Shown piece after piece: positions 20,968-30,183 of a stretch of DNA of 64,000 nucleotides (position 1 is the stretch's first letter; each line of letters begins with the position of its first letter). Below the pieces are notes generated by a model. It was not told the DNA's origin. It made no database searches and was given only the letters and a program-made list of their open reading frames with translations. Location of the stretch: contig OY101119.1 of the NCBI GenBank assembly GCA_956465555.1, positions 434,001 through 498,000 on the forward strand, written 5' to 3'. Source of the DNA: Nitzschia sp. pyKryTriq1 (taxonomy: Eukaryota > Bacillariophyta > Bacillariophyceae > Bacillariales > Bacillariaceae). The position numbers and the translations under genes are program-made.

Positions 20968-22461
20968 ATGATAATGATGGCAAGTAGATCCGCCGCTGCC
21001 GCCAGCGGCATCGTCAGGCGACGAAACTCGTCGTCGTCGTCGTCAGCATCATTGCAGTGGGTTCGAAAGGTCCAGTCTCGATTGGCAGAACATATCCAGA
21101 ACCAAACCACAGATTTGATGTCGCCAGCCATGCAATCGAGTCGAGCGGGCGATTTATATTTTCAAAAGAATCGAGATGATGTGGCCGCCCAAGCGGCGCC
21201 TGCCTTGATCCTGCCGTCGTGCTTGTTGCCACCGGGACACATGGTCACGGATTACTTGCCCAGCAATACTAATTGTTCCCAACAACAAACTCCCATTTTG
21301 GTCTATCGAGAGCCGATATCGAGTGGAGGACGAGTCCGTGCATATGTCAATCAATGTCGGCATCGGGGAGCGCAGCTAGTTCCGACGACGACGACAACGA
21401 CAACGACGACGACGTCAACAAGTATGACTCTTCCTCAACGTTGGAAAGGATCGGCAGTGACCTGCCCATATCATGCTTGGACGTATGATATTCGGGATGG
21501 ATCTCTCAAGAAGATACCTGGTGAAGAGGCTGGATTTCCATGTTTGGATAAAGCATCGCTAGGACTAAAGTCGTTGCCCTGTAAAGAGATGGCCGGTGGA
21601 ATTTGGGTGGGAAGCGCCGGTGGTGCTGGTGAGGAACAAGTTATGGATTGGTCGTTTGGCGAGATTGACCGGGAACTAAAAGACTTTTGGCTCGAGCCAT
21701 TGTCACCCGACAAGAAATCCGAGTTCACCATCACCAGCGCTAGATTGGTAGGATTTCGAGAATGGAAATTGAATGCCAACTGGCAATTGCTTGTCGAGAC
21801 CTTTCTGGAATCCTATCATGTGCAGTATCTTCATCATAATACATTGGGTTTGGTCACTCATGGCAATCGAATGGTAGTCGATCGGCTAGGAGGAGATGAT
21901 CGACCACGATCTCTGAGACATACCGTCCCTCTGGTCAATTTTAACTATGATCCGTCGTCATCATCATCATCAGCAGCAGCCGCAGTGGTATCTCCTACAG
22001 ATCCCTTTTTCCAACAAACCACAACGACCTACTTTTTGTTTCCATGTGTTTCCATTTCCTTATTCAAACGATTTGCGGTATTCATGTCGGTCGTACCCGA
22101 ACGAAGTACCAAGGATGATGATGATAATGATGACGACGAAAATGGCAACGCCAGCAATAACAGTAGTAGTAGTAGAAGTAGTAGTAGTAGTTGCAGTCGC
22201 ATTCGGATGTGGGCAGTGACTCATGCCACCGCTCAAGGGGAACCAGACCTAATAGCCAAACAGCAGCGGGATTTGGAGAGTGTCATTCAAGGAATCGAAG
22301 AGGACTGGGAGTGTGCGGAAAGCATTCAACGAGGGTTGACCCACGACACGATCGTTCATCATGGACGATTTGAAGGCAACAATATTGACTTTTTGAGAAA
22401 CGTGGGCGAGGTTTCCGAGCTACTTGTAGCGAAACGGCAGCAAGAAACTATACTACGATGA
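20968..22461 (+). CDS. Rieske [2Fe-2S] non-heme iron oxygenase
   Basis: A single exon of 497 residues from ATGATAATGATGGCA at 20968. The Arg/Ser-rich N-terminus could be an organelle presequence. The Rieske cluster ligands are C-R-H-R-G near residue 130 and C-P-Y-H-A-W near 166. They are separated by about 33 residues instead of the usual 16 or 17, because a poly-Thr run coded by ACG repeats (about 21383-21420) sits between them. The catalytic iron site is NWQLLVETFLESYHVQYLHH near 272, with the two histidines of the facial triad. The carboxylate is probably the Asp or Glu of the C-terminal EEDWECAES region. A second low-complexity insert (Asp/Asn/Ser, about 22110-22200) lies in the catalytic domain. 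The family resembles choline-monooxygenase-like ring hydroxylases; the substrate is unknown. Confidence 0.85.
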   Translation: MIMMASRSAAAASGIVRRRNSSSSSSASLQWVRKVQSRLAEHIQNQTTDLMSPAMQSSRAGDLYFQKNRDDVAAQAAPALILPSCLLPPGHMVTDYLPSNTNCSQQQTPILVYREPISSGGRVRAYVNQCRHRGAQLVPTTTTTTTTTTSTSMTLPQRWKGSAVTCPYHAWTYDIRDGSLKKIPGEEAGFPCLDKASLGLKSLPCKEMAGGIWVGSAGGAGEEQVMDWSFGEIDRELKDFWLEPLSPDKKSEFTITSARLVGFREWKLNANWQLLVETFLESYHVQYLHHNTLGLVTHGNRMVVDRLGGDDRPRSLRHTVPLVNFNYDPSSSSSSAAAAVVSPTDPFFQQTTTTYFLFPCVSISLFKRFAVFMSVVPERSTKDDDDNDDDENGNASNNSSSSRSSSSSCSRIRMWAVTHATAQGEPDLIAKQQRDLESVIQGIEEDWECAESIQRGLTHDTIVHHGRFEGNNIDFLRNVGEVSELLVAKRQQETILR

Positions 22462-22796
22462 GTGAGTAGAGTAGACTAGTAGAGAATAGAATGAAAACTT
22501 CTACTACTACTAGTAGATAGAGAAGTAACAATTTGCATACTTATCGTCGGTCTATTGTTAGTAGTAGTGGTAATAATTTACAGAACCTTTGTATTCGCAA
22601 CGGACACCCAAACAGACGTTTGCCTCAAGAAAAGGCGAAGCGTCAGTGTCTGCCACAGAGTGCAAAGGAACAAAAAAATTAAAATCATCATTTTATTGGT
22701 GGCAGCCGAGGCTTAGGAATCGTCGCCGTTGTCATATCCAGAGATCGCGCCTCATCATGCGATCCAATGATCGAGCAGTCGTTCTTCGTTTTTGCA
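22462..22796. other. Intergenic between convergent genes
   Basis: It contains CTACTACTACTAGTAG at 22501-22516. No coding region is recognised. Confidence 0.4.
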
Positions 22797-24004
22797 TTAC
22801 ACGTAAAGTGATAAGAAGGAGTACAGGATGGGCTTTTGAGGATCTTGTACGGTCGTCAAGAATCCAGTGTTAAAGACGGAAAAGTCAAATTCGGCCCCCG
22901 TCACGACCGATTCAAATTCTCGTCCCGTCTCGAGGCCGGCGACGGGCCCCGTCACAATGACCCCGCCCAAACCCGAATCTCCATTGGCGTAGATATAAAT
23001 TTCATAGGTGCAGAGCAATTCACCCTTGGTGTCACTGACGACGGTACAGAATCCCTTGAACATACCAATGGGATCTCCACCAAAGTCTCGACCGGAAGTG
23101 GTATAGATCATTTCATACACGTGTCCGTTCAAACCAATCCCACTGGCGACACCGAAATTGCCATCGCCGGGAGTGTCACTTCCAATCTCGTCGCGGACCT
23201 ACAGTAAAAGGAAACGAAAGAAAGTATGAAATAATACGTTGTATGGAATGTGAGAATGGATGAATGACGGAATGATGGATGTACTGCAGACATCAACAGA
23301 CAATACAGTACAGTACAGTACAGTACAATACTTACCAGTACGAATTCATAGTCGGTGGCAAGACCTCCTTCACAGTCACAAAAGTCGGGTGTGCACATAC
23401 AGGGTTGCGGAGGGTCGACAATCATAAAGTCGTCATCTGGAGCGACACCGTCGCCACCATCACCTCCTCCACTACTGCCTTTGCCACCTTTTCCTTTTCC
23501 CACGCCTGATTTCTTGCTACTCTTCTTGTGCAATCCTTTTCCTTTTCCACCGTCTTTGGTAGAGGATCCTTTGCCCTTGCCGAGGAATCCTTTTCCTCCG
23601 CCGCCCGCAGCGGAAGCACCGCCATCCACAGGTGGAGGAGGAGCCTCACCACCACCCACGGCACCGCCACCCGCAACAGGTGGAGGAGGCCCACCACCCC
23701 CTGCGGCACCGCCACCTGCGGCACCATCATCAGTAGCTGCTCCATTGTTACCTCCCACGCCCCCTCCGCCAGGTAGATTGGGATGAGATCCTACCGACAA
23801 GGATCGTCGTCCACGTCTACGGAGATCTTGCATCACCGAACGGTCTCTGAGTTCCTTTAGCTTTTGAATGTTACCATAGGATGCTTCATCTAGTGCAATT
23901 CCTTCTTCGTGTCGATTGAAAAAGGGAGATACAGTATTTTTGGCCACGACGACTGTTGTGGCAAGGCATAGTGCCAGAACTATTAACACGATGGATCTGC
24001 TCAT
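22797..24004 (-). CDS. Secreted dirigent-like protein, member B, with Gly/Lys-rich linker
   Basis: Exons 24004-23336 and 23198-22797 give 356 residues. The intron is 137 bases (GTAAGT...GTAG, phase 0). A signal peptide (1-21, VLIVLALCLATTVVVA) is followed by R-R-G-R-R-S-L near residue 65. Then come about 130 residues of Gly/Pro/Lys/Ser low complexity with KGKG and HKKSSKKSG clusters. This recalls Lys/Ser-rich silica-associated proteins of diatoms; that is an inference only. A small Cys cluster (CMCTPDFCDCEGG) sits just before the intron. Exon 2 opens VRDEIG and gives the beta-rich domain: GFCTVVS, LLCTYEIYI, GGVIVTG, VVTGAEFDF. The intron position and D-E-[FI]-G start match members A and C. 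Confidence 0.7.
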
Positions 24005-24970
24005 GATGACTGAAGCTGATGATGATGATGATGATGAGCGAAGGAAGAAAGCAAGAAAGACAGAAAGAACCAGTGATGGGTATCAAAAAACAACTGGAAA
24101 AGTTTGTCTTTGAGGGTCTCGTTTCGTCTCGATACTTGTACCGGTAATAAATAGCGGCAACAACAACAAGAGTTTGTGATGGCGAAAGCACAAAATCTTC
24201 TTGCAGAAAGAAAGTTTGAATTGCATCCACCTGGCCGGCCAGCGATCAAGTGGCAGTGTTTGAACCGAAACAAATAGCTAGTGTAGTGTACTTACCAACG
24301 TATGTTTAACCGTCTCACATGGAGTTTCAATTGAGGAGGTGCACCATGACTTATTCCGCGCGGGACTTTATTTGCGGCGAACATGTCGTCATTCGCCTTA
24401 TGCATGCATGGGACGACATGAATGCGCTCACTTTTTGAGGGAGTAGATTACTACGGGTAGCAGACTTTCACTCCATGTACATTGTACATTGTACTGCATC
24501 TATAGATTACGATTCATTCACGATGATTGGTACTTTTGTATTATAAAATAAAGCAAAAGCATTATTGATTGTGGCAAACTGCGTAGGCTAGCTAGACTAG
24601 CTAGTAGAAAGTATTGGCCGGCGGATCGTACCGGTACGAGTACAGCAGGAATGGACAGTTCTACGACCTGCCGCATTCACAATGTCGTCCAGACTTTCTT
24701 TTGACCCGATAATGTATTCATCGAAGGTCATGTTGTTGTACAGTACCACAGGGTAGTAGAAATACTAGGATTGTGTTGTTAAGCTACAAAGATACAGTAG
24801 CCGCCACGAATAATCCAAATAAAAATAAATCACCACCCATGCTGTGGTCGTCGCTGCTCGTTCTTGTGGACGGTTACAAAAGAAGGTACCGTCCGTCACT
24901 TTGATACCAATACCAATCCATTCCAATAAAATCAAGTTTCCGTCGATACCATCATCACAACAAGTAGTGT
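24005..24970. other. Intergenic, about 970 bases
   Basis: It holds a GATGATGATG run just upstream of member B, a CTAGCTAGACTAGCTAG stretch near 24589-24604 and scattered TACCGGTAC motifs (24627-24640). No gene is visible. Confidence 0.4.
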
Positions 24971-25815
24971 TTACGCGAGAGACAACTCGCCCGTCATGAT
25001 GGTTTGCTCTCCGATTGTCTGGTACTGGAGTTCTAGAACCCCTCCTCGGAAAATTTGGTAGGCATCTCCCGCTGCTTCCACAATCAAATAACCGCCACCG
25101 CCCGGCTTGTATTCGAGCGCTCCAGACGATATGGTGGATCCAAACGTCGATCCATCTTCTTCGGCAATCAAAATCTCATACGTGCAAAAGTGATCGTTGG
25201 TGGTGCTCACCACGGAACACGACCCCTTCAAGGCACCAATCACATCCTCCGGACCCAATTGTCCTCCTTGGGCGTACCGATCCATGTTGTAAATCAAACC
25301 ATTCAAGCCTGCAGTTTCACCCATCTTGGAGACGGAAGGACCAAATTCATCGTAAACCTACAGTACAGTACAGTATATTACAGTACAGTACAACGACATT
25401 ATTTATCATGCAGAACGACCAAGCGAAAGAAAAAGAGCAAAATGAGAAAACCACCAACGGGGCACTCGCGTCGCGGTCAAGCATGAGTACTCACAGTAAA
25501 GAATTGAATCGTTCGACCGCCCCACTCAATCGTTGGTGCGTCCTCCTCTAACGATCGCTCGCCCTTGTTGTCGCCGACAGCACCTTTCTGCTCGGTGGGA
25601 ACTTCCTCGCCGCCTTTTGCTACTCTACCTGCTAGTTCTCGCACAGTCTTCCCTTGAATATCCGGACGCAGGATAGGATTTTGGACCCGTCGCTTCAACT
25701 CATCAAAGGTATGACTTTGACTGCTATTGATGCCTCGCAATTTTTTGGCGTCCGTGGTGATGGTAGCGGTGGCAAACAATGTCACGAGAGAAAGAAATCG
25801 GCGGTGCATCATCAT
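24971..25815 (-). CDS. Secreted dirigent-like protein, member C
   Basis: Exons 25815-25495 and 25357-24971 give 235 residues. The intron is 137 bases (GTGAGT...GTAG, phase 0). The first of three consecutive ATGs (25815) is chosen because it begins a signal peptide (RRFLSLVTLFATATITTDA). The open frame extends 29 codons further upstream, but without hydrophobic character suited to secretion. Exon 1 carries an E-R-S-L site. Exon 2 opens VYDEFG and holds GSCSVVS, FCTYEILI, a G-S-T-I-S-S-G strand, YLIVEAAGDAYQIFRGG and a final beta strand. It is the closest relative of member B, its downstream tandem neighbour, with the same motif order. Member A lies 19 kb away. An extracellular role is inferred. 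Confidence 0.7.
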
Positions 25816-26507
25816 GGTCTTTGTGGTGTTGAATGGGATAGCAAGGAGAGGGAGAAAAGACTGGAAATGACTGTTTGTACGGTACACTTGTAGACTGAGC
25901 AAGCAAGGCGATAGGCAAGGAAGTCAGAGATGATGATCGCCGTCTTCGTTCTTTGTCGGAAACAAGAAATAATGTGCCAAAGATCACTTGGAGGGTTCAA
26001 ACCGGTCCTTCGGTGCACCTCGCCCCGTTTGAATAAGTGATGAGTGTTTGTAAATTTGAAAGAAGGAAATATAACTAGGGTACTTGGGCAAGTATAACGG
26101 TTGACATATAAATATCCATACCCATTCCAACGCCTGCGACATTTCGACAACGGAATGGCTATGTAATCTCTGATCGGAGTTACTTGGGGCATATAAGAAC
26201 TATTCATAGGTTTATTCGCTACGAATATGTATATTGAATGTAGAGTGGCGATCACACACATCAACCCCAGAAGTTCTTTTGAAAAGGCGGACGAAGAAAT
26301 ACTGTAACAACGCCGAACAAAGAAAATAATGAATGAAATGATGAGCCTCTAGAGTATCGTACTGGCTGATGATGTTCCTTGCTTGCTCCTCTCTCGTACC
26401 GGTATGTTCATGATCCATTGTTATCACCAACGTCAACGACTGGACGACGAAAGAGTTGATAGGGTGAAACATAATAATACTGCAGTAATAATAAGAATAC
26501 TGCAACA
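25816..26507. promoter_or_regulatory. Divergent intergenic region
   Basis: It separates member C (leftward) from the VGG-family gene at 26508 (rightward). One TACCGGTA lies at 26397-26404. A CAATAATGTCGG-type context precedes the right-hand start. No other feature is recognised. Confidence 0.35.
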
Positions 26508-27128
26508 ATGTCGGATCTGGCTCCCTTTGTCACCGCGGTCGTCGGAGACGACGACCCGGTCGTTTCGCATCTCCAACAAACCAACCGACGACTTCGCGCC
26601 CGAATGGAGGCCGTCACGGCTGTCGAAATCAGAGAGGGAAAGAGGAAGCGTACCTTGGGGCATTCGAATTTGACCAAAGGAGGCTACTACGCGTTGGAGC
26701 ACCATCGTCATCGCCCGGAAAACCATCATCTTTGGAGGGTTCGATTTGCAGTGGAACCATCACTCTCCCTTTCGAGTCTACTGTCTCTTGAGATACATGT
26801 CGGTGGCATTTTGTTTGCGGCCATGGGGGAGGAACGTGGCACCAGCTGTTACTTTGTGGATCGGGATCAAGAATATTCTCGAACAAGCAATACAACAACA
26901 ACAACAAGGAGTCGATCGATGATTGTAGAATCTAGAAAGTGTAGTTTGTTCGTTCTGCTGGGTGGAGTTTCCATGGCCGACTGGATGACTCTGGAAGGCT
27001 TATCGCAAGATTTGGTGTTGCCGACTCTGGCATACTTGGTGTCAAGTAGCAATCCTCAAGCGGTAGCTCGTATTGAAGAAGTTTATTTCCGTCCAAGATA
27101 TATTGCAGGGATGCATCCGTTTCTCTAG
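26508..27128 (+). CDS. VGG-family protein, short member
   Basis: A single exon of 206 residues. It starts MSDLAPFVTAVV, almost the same as the gene at 28288 on the other strand (MSDLAPFVAAAI), and both continue with a short coiled coil (LQQTNRRLRARM versus LQEENRRLRDDL). Then come LWRVRFAV, the family motif EIHVGGILF, RKCSLFVLLGGVS and RIEEVYFRPRYIAG. The protein ends there. The other two members carry a further C-terminal helical part of about 70 to 110 residues, so this copy is short. Family function is unknown. It faces the copy at 27365-28288 tail to tail. Confidence 0.65.
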   Translation: MSDLAPFVTAVVGDDDPVVSHLQQTNRRLRARMEAVTAVEIREGKRKRTLGHSNLTKGGYYALEHHRHRPENHHLWRVRFAVEPSLSLSSLLSLEIHVGGILFAAMGEERGTSCYFVDRDQEYSRTSNTTTTTRSRSMIVESRKCSLFVLLGGVSMADWMTLEGLSQDLVLPTLAYLVSSSNPQAVARIEEVYFRPRYIAGMHPFL

Positions 27129-27364
27129 AGTCTTCTGCTCGGAGTAGAGTAGAGTATAGGTGGGACCTGCTTGTTCTTTGAAGTCTCACAACCACTTTCC
27201 TTCTTCGAACCATCACGAACGGCCAAGGCTCGTAGATAAACGCATCGTTAAAGTAGCCCTTTTGAAAGCAGAGTACCCTCCCCCCCTTGTAATTTTTTGA
27301 GCCCATACTAGGCAGGCATCATCGTTTGTATTCACCAGCCCCCTACAACGTATAGTGATATTCA

Positions 27365-28288
27365 TCATCTAGCCACTGGAAAAATATTTCGATTGGACGC
27401 CTGACGTTGCTGTTGCGGAGTTTGCACAAAGAGTCCCCTCACTCGGTCGTCTTCCAAAAAAAGTGCCTCCAGTGCCGCGTCCAACCGCGGGTCCGCATCA
27501 TTTTGGATTCCTCGCGACTGCAAACTTTCTAATAAATGCCGTCCTTGTGCTAAAAGCGTATGGGAGCCCCGAATGTTGGGATAATGTCGTCGCAATCTTG
27601 TTACGATTTCCCGTAAAAGTGCTTGAGATTGAGCGAGTTGTCGTTGGGCTTCTTCGGTGTGAGGATCCACCGGAACACGGGCCATGAGAACAGGAACATA
27701 TTTGGTATCGAACGAGACTTCTTGAACCCGAAGACAGGCATGCGGATTGGTAGCAGCGACATGTCCTGACAAGACTCTCCATAACATTCCCAGCGAGGCA
27801 CCTCGTAACCGATTCAATCCTTCCTCCGAAACACTTCCCTCCAAAATCTCCAAAGTGATCCAGCATTTCCTCACTTCCAATTCCAGAAAACGCACACCCC
27901 CCGTAATACTATCCAAGGAAGAAAAACCTTCGACGTAGTCTTGACTCATTTCGCACAACATAATTCCTCCCACAAAAATCTCCATTTCGCCCAAACGCGA
28001 CAAGGGAAGAGTGTTGGAAGTCGAAGACGCATAATCATGATTATCATCATCATTTTCTCCGTCATCATTATCATTTTCATCAAATCGAACACTCCAAAAG
28101 GCCGAATCCTCTTCGACACGCCCATTCCTAAAATGCGAGGACGCATAGATGGGTTGACCTCCCTGTCCCGTGACGGTCACTGTCATGGCCTTATTCAAGT
28201 CGTCCCTGAGTCGCCGATTTTCCTCCTGTAGCTCGGAAACGACCCGATCACGAATCGCGGCAGCCACAAAGGGAGCAAGATCCGACAT
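27365..28288 (-). CDS. VGG-family protein, long member
   Basis: A single exon of 307 residues; ATG at 28288 (MSDLAPFV). The frame upstream has only non-ATG starts. A short coiled coil (ELQEENRRLRDDLNK) is followed by FWSVRFDE, an Asp/Asn-rich insert, EIFVGGIML, YVEGF, RKCWITLEILEGSVS and VQEVSFDTKYVPV. The C-terminal part is helical (ALLREIVTRLRRHYP). Motif order matches the genes at 3643-4806 and 26508-27128. The stop codons of the inverted pair are about 236 bases apart, which suggests a tail-to-tail duplication. No known catalytic motif is seen. Confidence 0.72.
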   Translation of the reverse strand: MSDLAPFVAAAIRDRVVSELQEENRRLRDDLNKAMTVTVTGQGGQPIYASSHFRNGRVEEDSAFWSVRFDENDNDDGENDDDNHDYASSTSNTLPLSRLGEMEIFVGGIMLCEMSQDYVEGFSSLDSITGGVRFLELEVRKCWITLEILEGSVSEEGLNRLRGASLGMLWRVLSGHVAATNPHACLRVQEVSFDTKYVPVLMARVPVDPHTEEAQRQLAQSQALLREIVTRLRRHYPNIRGSHTLLAQGRHLLESLQSRGIQNDADPRLDAALEALFLEDDRVRGLFVQTPQQQRQASNRNIFPVAR

Positions 28289-29023
28289 TGTATTCTTTAT
28301 TTTTTTCAAAGAAAGTCGTTGCTTTCGTGGATGGATGGATAATAGCTAATTTGGTTTGCGGGTTCTCAAAGTAGTTGTAGAGACCCATACTCGTAGGAAA
28401 TCGTTATTATTGTCGTTCGCAATTTCTTTTTTTTTTTCTGTAGTCTAATAATGATGTGTCCAGGCATACGTGTACCAGGTACCGGTACCTGGTAGCGTGA
28501 TGATCTTTTTTTATTATTCTTTGGCCCGCGCGCTCTCCATCCTAAATTTTCGAACCTTTCGACCCAACCTCTCCTGCCCGTCGTCCGTCCGTCCAAAGTC
28601 ATTTGCTTCGTCGTAGAATGTCTAAGTGACTGGCCTGTCCTCCATGCCGATACACATGAAACTTTCCAAAGACACAGCATGGCCGGATGACGCCCCCTCC
28701 CGCAGAGTGTGCAGTGTACGTGCACGCAGCAGCGACAATGGCGGTCGCAAGACACGCGATTCGCCGTTCTGGCTCGTCGCGGGTCAAAGCAGTGTTTGCT
28801 TGCTAGCTTGCGCCTGTGCTACGCTGATGATCGGTAGGCAGATTCTTCTACCGGTAGCATCAATCATCATTCTGAAAAAAGTCCGCGTATTATTATTGCG
28901 TAGTCTAGATACAAAGACACATACAGCTCTCTTTCGTGAAGTGAGCTAACCAACCTTACATTCACCATTACAACTCCCGTTCGTCGTCGCGCCTCCAGTT
29001 CCCATGAAACTAGTAGCATAATC
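28289..29023. promoter_or_regulatory. Divergent intergenic region with 22-bp palindrome
   Basis: It lies between the VGG-family gene (leftward) and the Gos1 SNARE gene (rightward). It contains the perfect palindrome listed next and a CTACCGGTAG at 28849-28858. No gene is recognised. Confidence 0.4.
28473..28494. repeat. Perfect 22-bp palindrome of GTACC type
   Basis: TACCAGGTACC joined to GGTACCTGGTA reads the same on both strands over 22 bases without a spacer. It belongs to the same motif group as the larger GTAC islands and sits between two divergent promoters. Confidence 0.85.
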
Positions 29024-29964
29024 ATGGACAGTTTTGACAGTTTAAAACGAGAAGCCACCAAATTGGAACGCAGTCTCGAAGATAAGGTGGCTCGTTATCA
29101 GCAGGTACGTTAGTTGAATAGATTTTTTTTGTTCAATGTTTGTAGAAAGAAAGAATTGTTGTATGGATGGATGGTATGCATCCGCAGTACGAAGTGCTCC
29201 TGTGGGACGAGTGATGACTCCTCCACGCGGCTCGACTCGTCGTTCGTCGTTGCGTATGCCCTCCTATCATGCTGCATCGTCTTCCAACACTAGCGTCGCC
29301 ATCACAACATATACGATACTATTTTTAGGTGGTTCAATCCGTGCCCGACGGCAGTTCCAATGATTTATTGCTGGCCGAATCGGGCCTGCACGGCACGTCA
29401 TCCTCCCCCGGTGGAGGTGGTGCTGGTGACGAAGAGACCATGAGGCACGATATTCAGCGAACCCTGCAGACTCTGCAAGACTTGATTACGACACAGCTCC
29501 AACCGGCCGCCGAACGAGTCGGCTCTCCCAATGCCATGCTACTCGTCAAACGATATCGAGAAATTCTGTTTGATTTGTCGGGGGACTTTGAAAAAGCACG
29601 ACTCGCCCATGTCCGAAAACAAGAACGAGCGCAACTCATGGCGGGAGCCCGAAAGAGTGGAAGTGGAGAAGTGGAAGACCCGGGGATGGAACACTTGTTA
29701 CGAGAACGAAATCATATTGGGAATTCCATGAATGCGGCATCCTCCGTCATTGCACAAGCCAGTGAAGTCCGTGCGGATTTGAGATCTCAGGGACTTTCGT
29801 TGGGCCGGGTGACATCGACCATGGGAATGATTGCCAGCAACATTCCGGGACTCAACACATTGGTCGACAAAATTAAACGCAAAAGATCGATGGATGACAA
29901 GATTGTAGCCGGTGTGATCTCCTCTTGTGTCCTATTCACATTGTGGTATGTATTCCATTCTTGA
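29024..29964 (+). CDS. Golgi Qb-SNARE Gos1/GOSR1-like
   Basis: Exons 29024-29104 and 29329-29964 give 238 residues, close to the usual length of Gos1/GS28. The intron is 224 bases (GTACGT...TTTAG, phase 0). Residues 3-30 form an N-terminal coiled coil (LKREATKLERSLEDKVARYQ) and more helices follow to about 165. The SNARE motif lies at about 155-215, with the central Gln in L-R-S-Q-G, and it ends in a single membrane anchor (VAGVISSCVLFTLWYVF). Gos1 acts in transport within the Golgi and between ER and Golgi. Assignment rests on length, domain order and motif pattern. Confidence 0.85.
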
Positions 29965-30183
29965 TCAAGATGGCTGGATGGATGGATCTAAATCAACCAT
30001 GTACTATATTAGATACGTACACCACTACAACAACTGTACGAACTGTACTAGACTGGACATTGCACAGAAAACACTTTAAACACCATCAGCTGCTGCACGA
30101 AGTTTGCTTTTCGTCACTCACACGAAAGATCCCATCATTTATTGGCATGGTCCTAGTAGTCCAGGAGAACAATATTATTTATA

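Noticed and set aside
23355-23786. Pro-rich plus-strand frame
   Set aside because: It is the reverse strand of the Gly-rich linker of dirigent-like member B.
28360-28755. 129-codon minus-strand frame upstream of the VGG gene
   Set aside because: It covers the palindrome and poly-pyrimidine stretches, with no domain and no convincing start.
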